Shown: piece after piece, positions 62,001 through 64,000 of the stretch | Numbering within the stretch: the first letter of the stretch is position 1 | How the letters are laid out: each line of letters opens with the position of its first letter | NCBI GenBank assembly: GCA_026391355.1 | Contig: JAPLDH010000047.1 | Location: forward strand, 167,925-231,924 | Source of the DNA: Bacteroidota bacterium | GTDB taxonomy: Bacteria > Bacteroidota > Bacteroidia > Bacteroidales > FEN-979 | Reading direction: 5' to 3' | Length of the DNA: 64,000 nt | The notes under the pieces: model-generated | Seen by the model: only the letters and a program-made list of their open reading frames with translations | Database searches by the model: none | Told to the model about the DNA's origin: nothing | Program-made: the position numbers and the translations under genes

Positions 62001-64000
62001 CAGTCGGGTCGTTTACAACGGTGACGGTAACCGTACTCATTGCATTCGGATCACAACCATTGCCTGTTGCAGAAACAATGACCCTGAATTGAGTGGTTGT
62101 CGTTAATGTTGGTGTAGAATAGGAAGTATTGGTTGAAGTACCTGAAGCATTCTGCCAGCCACCTGAATTAACCTGCCATTGGTAATCCAATGAAGGAGTA
62201 CCTCCGGATGCACTGACCGATAAATCCCAATAACCACCGGTACATATTGTGCCACCTGAAGGAGGTGATGTAATCGTTGGATCAGAGACTATCGTAACAA
62301 GAGCATTGGCCGTGGTTGACAAGCATCCCGAACCGGTTTGGGTCAACACCACCCTGTAGTAAGTATTGGTGGTCAGATTTGCGGTTGTATAGGTGTTGCT
62401 GCTGGTACCGACATTTGACCAGGAAGTTCCGTTCAGGCTCGATTGCCACTGGTAAGTGAGGGTCCCTGCATCGTAGTCGGGTGTGACATCGGTGGTCAAG
62501 GTCTGTGTACCCTGATAGCAAATGGTAGCGTCTGCCGGATTCGCATTTACGATAGGATCATGGGTGACCGAGATATCATAAAAATCAGAAGTCGGATCAC
62601 AATCATGCCCGGTTGCAGTCACAAGAACCCGGTAGCGGACATTTGTGGTTAGTACCGGAGTGGTATAGGCTGCATTGGTCGAAGTTCCTGTTGCATTATA
62701 CCAGGTAGTGCTGCCATCGTAATACTGCCACTGGTAATTCAGAGAGGGAGTACCACCGCTGGCATCAACGGAAAGGTCCTCCGTCCCTCCTGTACAGATA
62801 ATGCCGCTGTGATGGAGGTTTTCAATCACCGGATCAGCCACTACATTCACAATAACGGTACGAGAGATCGCCTGTCCGCAATCATGTCCGGAAGCATTAA
62901 CCAGGACACGGTACTGGCTGGTTGTTGTCAACACAGGGGTAGAATAAGTTGTACCGGAATAGGAACCCGATGCAGTTTCCCAGTTACTTCCGTTCAGGTA
63001 CTGCCATTCATAGGTAAGTGAAGGTGTACCTCCGGAAGCAGTTACCGTGAGATTCTGGGTTCCTCCCGTGCAGATGGTTGCATCGACAGGCTGGACGGTT
63101 ATCCCAGGATCTCCAACCACATTCACGTACGTTATCCGTGAATATATCGGATCACAACCATTCCCCGTTGGCGCCGAAATATAAACGCGGTATTGTGTGG
63201 TGGTTGTCAGCGTTGGTGTTGTGTACGAGGCATTCGTTGAAGTTCCGGTGGCAGTTATCCATGATGATGTATAATATTGCCACTGGTAGTTCAGTGAAGG
63301 TGTACCCCCGGAAGCAGAAACCGAAAGATTCTGGTCTCCTCCCGTACAGATCGTTGCGTCAGTAGGCTCTGCAGAAATGGTAGGATCTGAAACTACTGTT
63401 ACCAGAGCATTGTTTGAGGTTTTTGTTGAACAACCAAGTCCACCGGTTCCGACGCTTACCCTGTAATAAGTGGTTGTTGTAAGACCTGAGGCTGTATAAC
63501 TATTCGTCGTTGTGCTAACCTCGATCCACCCATCGGTTCCGTTTGAACTGGATTGCCATGAATAACTGTAAGAACCTATACCGCCAGATGCTGTTACATT
63601 CATTGTCCATGATCCTCCATTACAGATAGTTCCTCCGGATGGGTCGGTTACATCAGGTATAGGATAGACGGTAACTTTGATAGCCACCGAATAGGCATTA
63701 CAAACAACGGGATCAGCGGTTATGGTAGAGATCACCTGACGCCGGTACCAGGTAGTAGTGGTCAATGGGTCGGGACTATAGCTGACGGCAGTAGCCCCTG
63801 AAATGTCACTGAACCCTGAAGTTCCCGGTGATGTTGTGCTTGACTGCCATTGGTAAGTGGGTGTTCCATCGTATGAAGGAGAAGAATTGGTAGTCAATTG
63901 ATCGGGAGTTCCTCCAACACAAATACTCTGGTCAGACTGAATTGAGCCTGCGGTCACATTGTTTACGAGAATCCTGACAATATTTGAATAATCAGTACAA
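59032..64000 (-). CDS. giant T9SS repeat protein with dockerin/cohesin-like segment, 5' end outside window
   Basis: About 1655 residues are visible and the frame stays open to the window edge, so the start lies beyond it. From the N-terminal side there are about 13 Ig-like repeats of about 90 residues (DPTITS-x-PSDATICTGGTQ, SASGGTPSL-x-YQWQ, YTTPTLTTTTQYRVLV). A carboxypeptidase-regulatory-like beta domain (HAISGQMRYNNFDKSYM) follows, then a dockerin-like part (DVYGNGNQDQPNYTITANDA, TGDFNGSYLPDGAKS), a cohesin-like segment (FELPIHVVAATKVTAISLIM), and a sorting domain (LENHPNPFTGQTLIVYSL). It should be exported and attached to the surface. An adhesin or large scaffold is plausible; binding partners are unknown. 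Confidence 0.85.
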   Translation of the reverse strand, partial: CTDYSNIVRILVNNVTAGSIQSDQSICVGGTPDQLTTNSSPSYDGTPTYQWQSSTTSPGTSGFSDISGATAVSYSPDPLTTTTWYRRQVISTITADPVVCNAYSVAIKVTVYPIPDVTDPSGGTICNGGSWTMNVTASGGIGSYSYSWQSSSNGTDGWIEVSTTTNSYTASGLTTTTYYRVSVGTGGLGCSTKTSNNALVTVVSDPTISAEPTDATICTGGDQNLSVSASGGTPSLNYQWQYYTSSWITATGTSTNASYTTPTLTTTTQYRVYISAPTGNGCDPIYSRITYVNVVGDPGITVQPVDATICTGGTQNLTVTASGGTPSLTYEWQYLNGSNWETASGSYSGTTYSTPVLTTTSQYRVLVNASGHDCGQAISRTVIVNVVADPVIENLHHSGIICTGGTEDLSVDASGGTPSLNYQWQYYDGSTTWYNATGTSTNAAYTTPVLTTNVRYRVLVTATGHDCDPTSDFYDISVTHDPIVNANPADATICYQGTQTLTTDVTPDYDAGTLTYQWQSSLNGTSWSNVGTSSNTYTTANLTTNTYYRVVLTQTGSGCLSTTANALVTIVSDPTITSPPSGGTICTGGYWDLSVSASGGTPSLDYQWQVNSGGWQNASGTSTNTSYSTPTLTTTTQFRVIVSATGNGCDPNAMSTVTVTVVNDPTVTSSPSDATICSGGTQNLMVSASGGTPLLTYQWQYLNGTWQNAPGTSTSTSYTTTTLSTTTDYRVLISATGSDCNQASAYATVTVVSDPTITSLPSDGTICTGGTWDLTVSASGGTPSLSYQWQKSPNGTDTWSNVGTGTGYTTAGLTTNTWYRVLITAGGNGCDQATTSPATKVTVVSDPIITSDPSDGDPICSGGTQDLSVTATGGTPELHYMWQYNDGINWLDGLGVATNSTYTTPALTTTTQFRVLVTAGGNGCDQAKSNTATVTVVNDPTITSNPSNATICTNGIQLLTVTASAGTPSLNYEWQSGTSSSGPWEDVGFNTNSYTTPSLTVTTYYRVLVTATGHGCTQATSNVATVYVNYVTAGVVGNDQTICNSTVPAALISTTAPTYAGIVTYQWQSSTAGSSSGFGDIANATNETYQPSALTQDSWYRRFVFSTWHTVTCIDLSNASIVLVNNLTSGAIAGDQTICSGETPTLLTSISGGSGDGPITYQWQNSTVGGTTGFGDISGATALTYQPTSLTTDTWFRRVAISTTGAKACPLESNSVKVTAKARHAISGQMRYNNFDKSYMTNVTITLTDALGNTVGSSSITNSVGYYQFTGICDGNYKIVISNNNKVAGSVNSTDACQANTWITSAYSIQHVQFLAGDVYGNGNQDQPNYTITANDALHIQQYFVNGGSPPSNYYPWFDRGPWSYYKADSVILNNGDYRRDIKDINTILNGTNLTVDLYAQSTGDFNGSYLPDGAKSASANLHLTYGNTRKIGSDQEFELPIHVVAATKVTAISLIMNFPDDLVEIKGVYMNDNQGELDWAASGDELRIGWNALMPLNLAAFDNMVMLRLKTTSKFGDDKTIRFSLAADQLNELAGEDYKVIPDALLSIDEISASAIGIQEQPTSDKMTLENHPNPFTGQTLIVYSLPFDGKVNLEIHNLLGQSVKTLVNEPQTKGNHSFSFDANSLAPGVYTATLKLEDQGTKLFRSIKMIRNK
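60450..64000. repeat. array of about 13 diverged 260-290 bp coding repeats
   Basis: The Ig-like modules of the giant protein recur at about 260-290 bases, with the shared core encoding TICTGGTQNL and YQWQ repeated on the minus strand. The units are diverged but alignable, and would be prone to recombination and assembly collapse. Confidence 0.75.

Noticed and set aside
60450..64000. CRISPR-like periodic repeats
   Set aside because: The period is about 270 bases, units are diverged, and all lie in one open frame encoding Ig-like modules; no cas genes.

Overview
The window reads as a piece of an anaerobic Bacteroidota chromosome, probably from an uncultured Bacteroidales-like lineage. The evidence is at least six exported proteins with type IX secretion (T9SS) C-terminal sorting domains, a PorQ homologue, Bacteroidota-type families (DUF3276, DUF4412, DUF4294, DUF5683, DUF5723), a 504-residue signal peptidase I, and promoter-like TTG-N19/20-TAnnTTTG elements. 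The lineage is inferred from family content, not from a marker tree.

Layout. 1-5.5 kb (minus strand): a Crp/Fnr-type regulator, then two HdrA-like flavin/Fe-S proteins flanking a QmoC-like membrane Fe-S/cytochrome b protein; the last HdrA runs off the left edge. A His-rich NicO/HupE-like nickel permease follows. 5.7-12.4 kb (plus): a complete [NiFe]-hydrogenase maturation operon, hypF-C-D-E-A-B, ending in an overlapping truA. No hydrogenase structural gene lies in the window. 12.4-19.3 kb: three T9SS-exported proteins, one a 14-repeat beta-propeller. 19.3-28.4 kb (minus): lolA, ftsK, DUF4412, lepB, dapB, DUF5683, parB, parA, DUF3276. 28.5-33.2 kb (plus): nusB, porQ, ispH, recF, and a DUF721/DciA-like gene. 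33.2-42.1 kb (minus): FAH-family hydrolase, DnaQ-like exonuclease, 2-oxoacid dehydrogenase E2, a GT2 fusion protein, DUF4294, clpX, clpP, tig and tRNA-Leu(UAG). 42.3-45.4 kb: DUF5723 protein, an orphan OppC-like permease, and tRNA-His(GUG). 45.6-51 kb: two related T9SS proteins with shared Ig-like modules and near-copied terminators. 51-56 kb: a UvrA-like protein carrying four ABC ATPase cassettes in one chain. 56.2-57.8 kb: a T9SS protein gene broken by one in-frame TGA. 57.9-58.8 kb: an AbiEii-type toxin pair. 59-64 kb: a giant T9SS repeat protein whose start lies outside the window.

How the parts fit. Nickel import (NicO), Ni-Fe-CN maturation (Hyp) and Hdr/Qmo-like quinone-linked electron transfer sit side by side behind a Crp/Fnr regulator with palindromic candidate operators. 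This suggests an H2-linked anaerobic redox module whose hydrogenase lies elsewhere, possibly just left of the window. The remainder is a housekeeping backbone mixed with accessory surface proteins. No CRISPR array, insertion sequence, phage or rRNA was seen.
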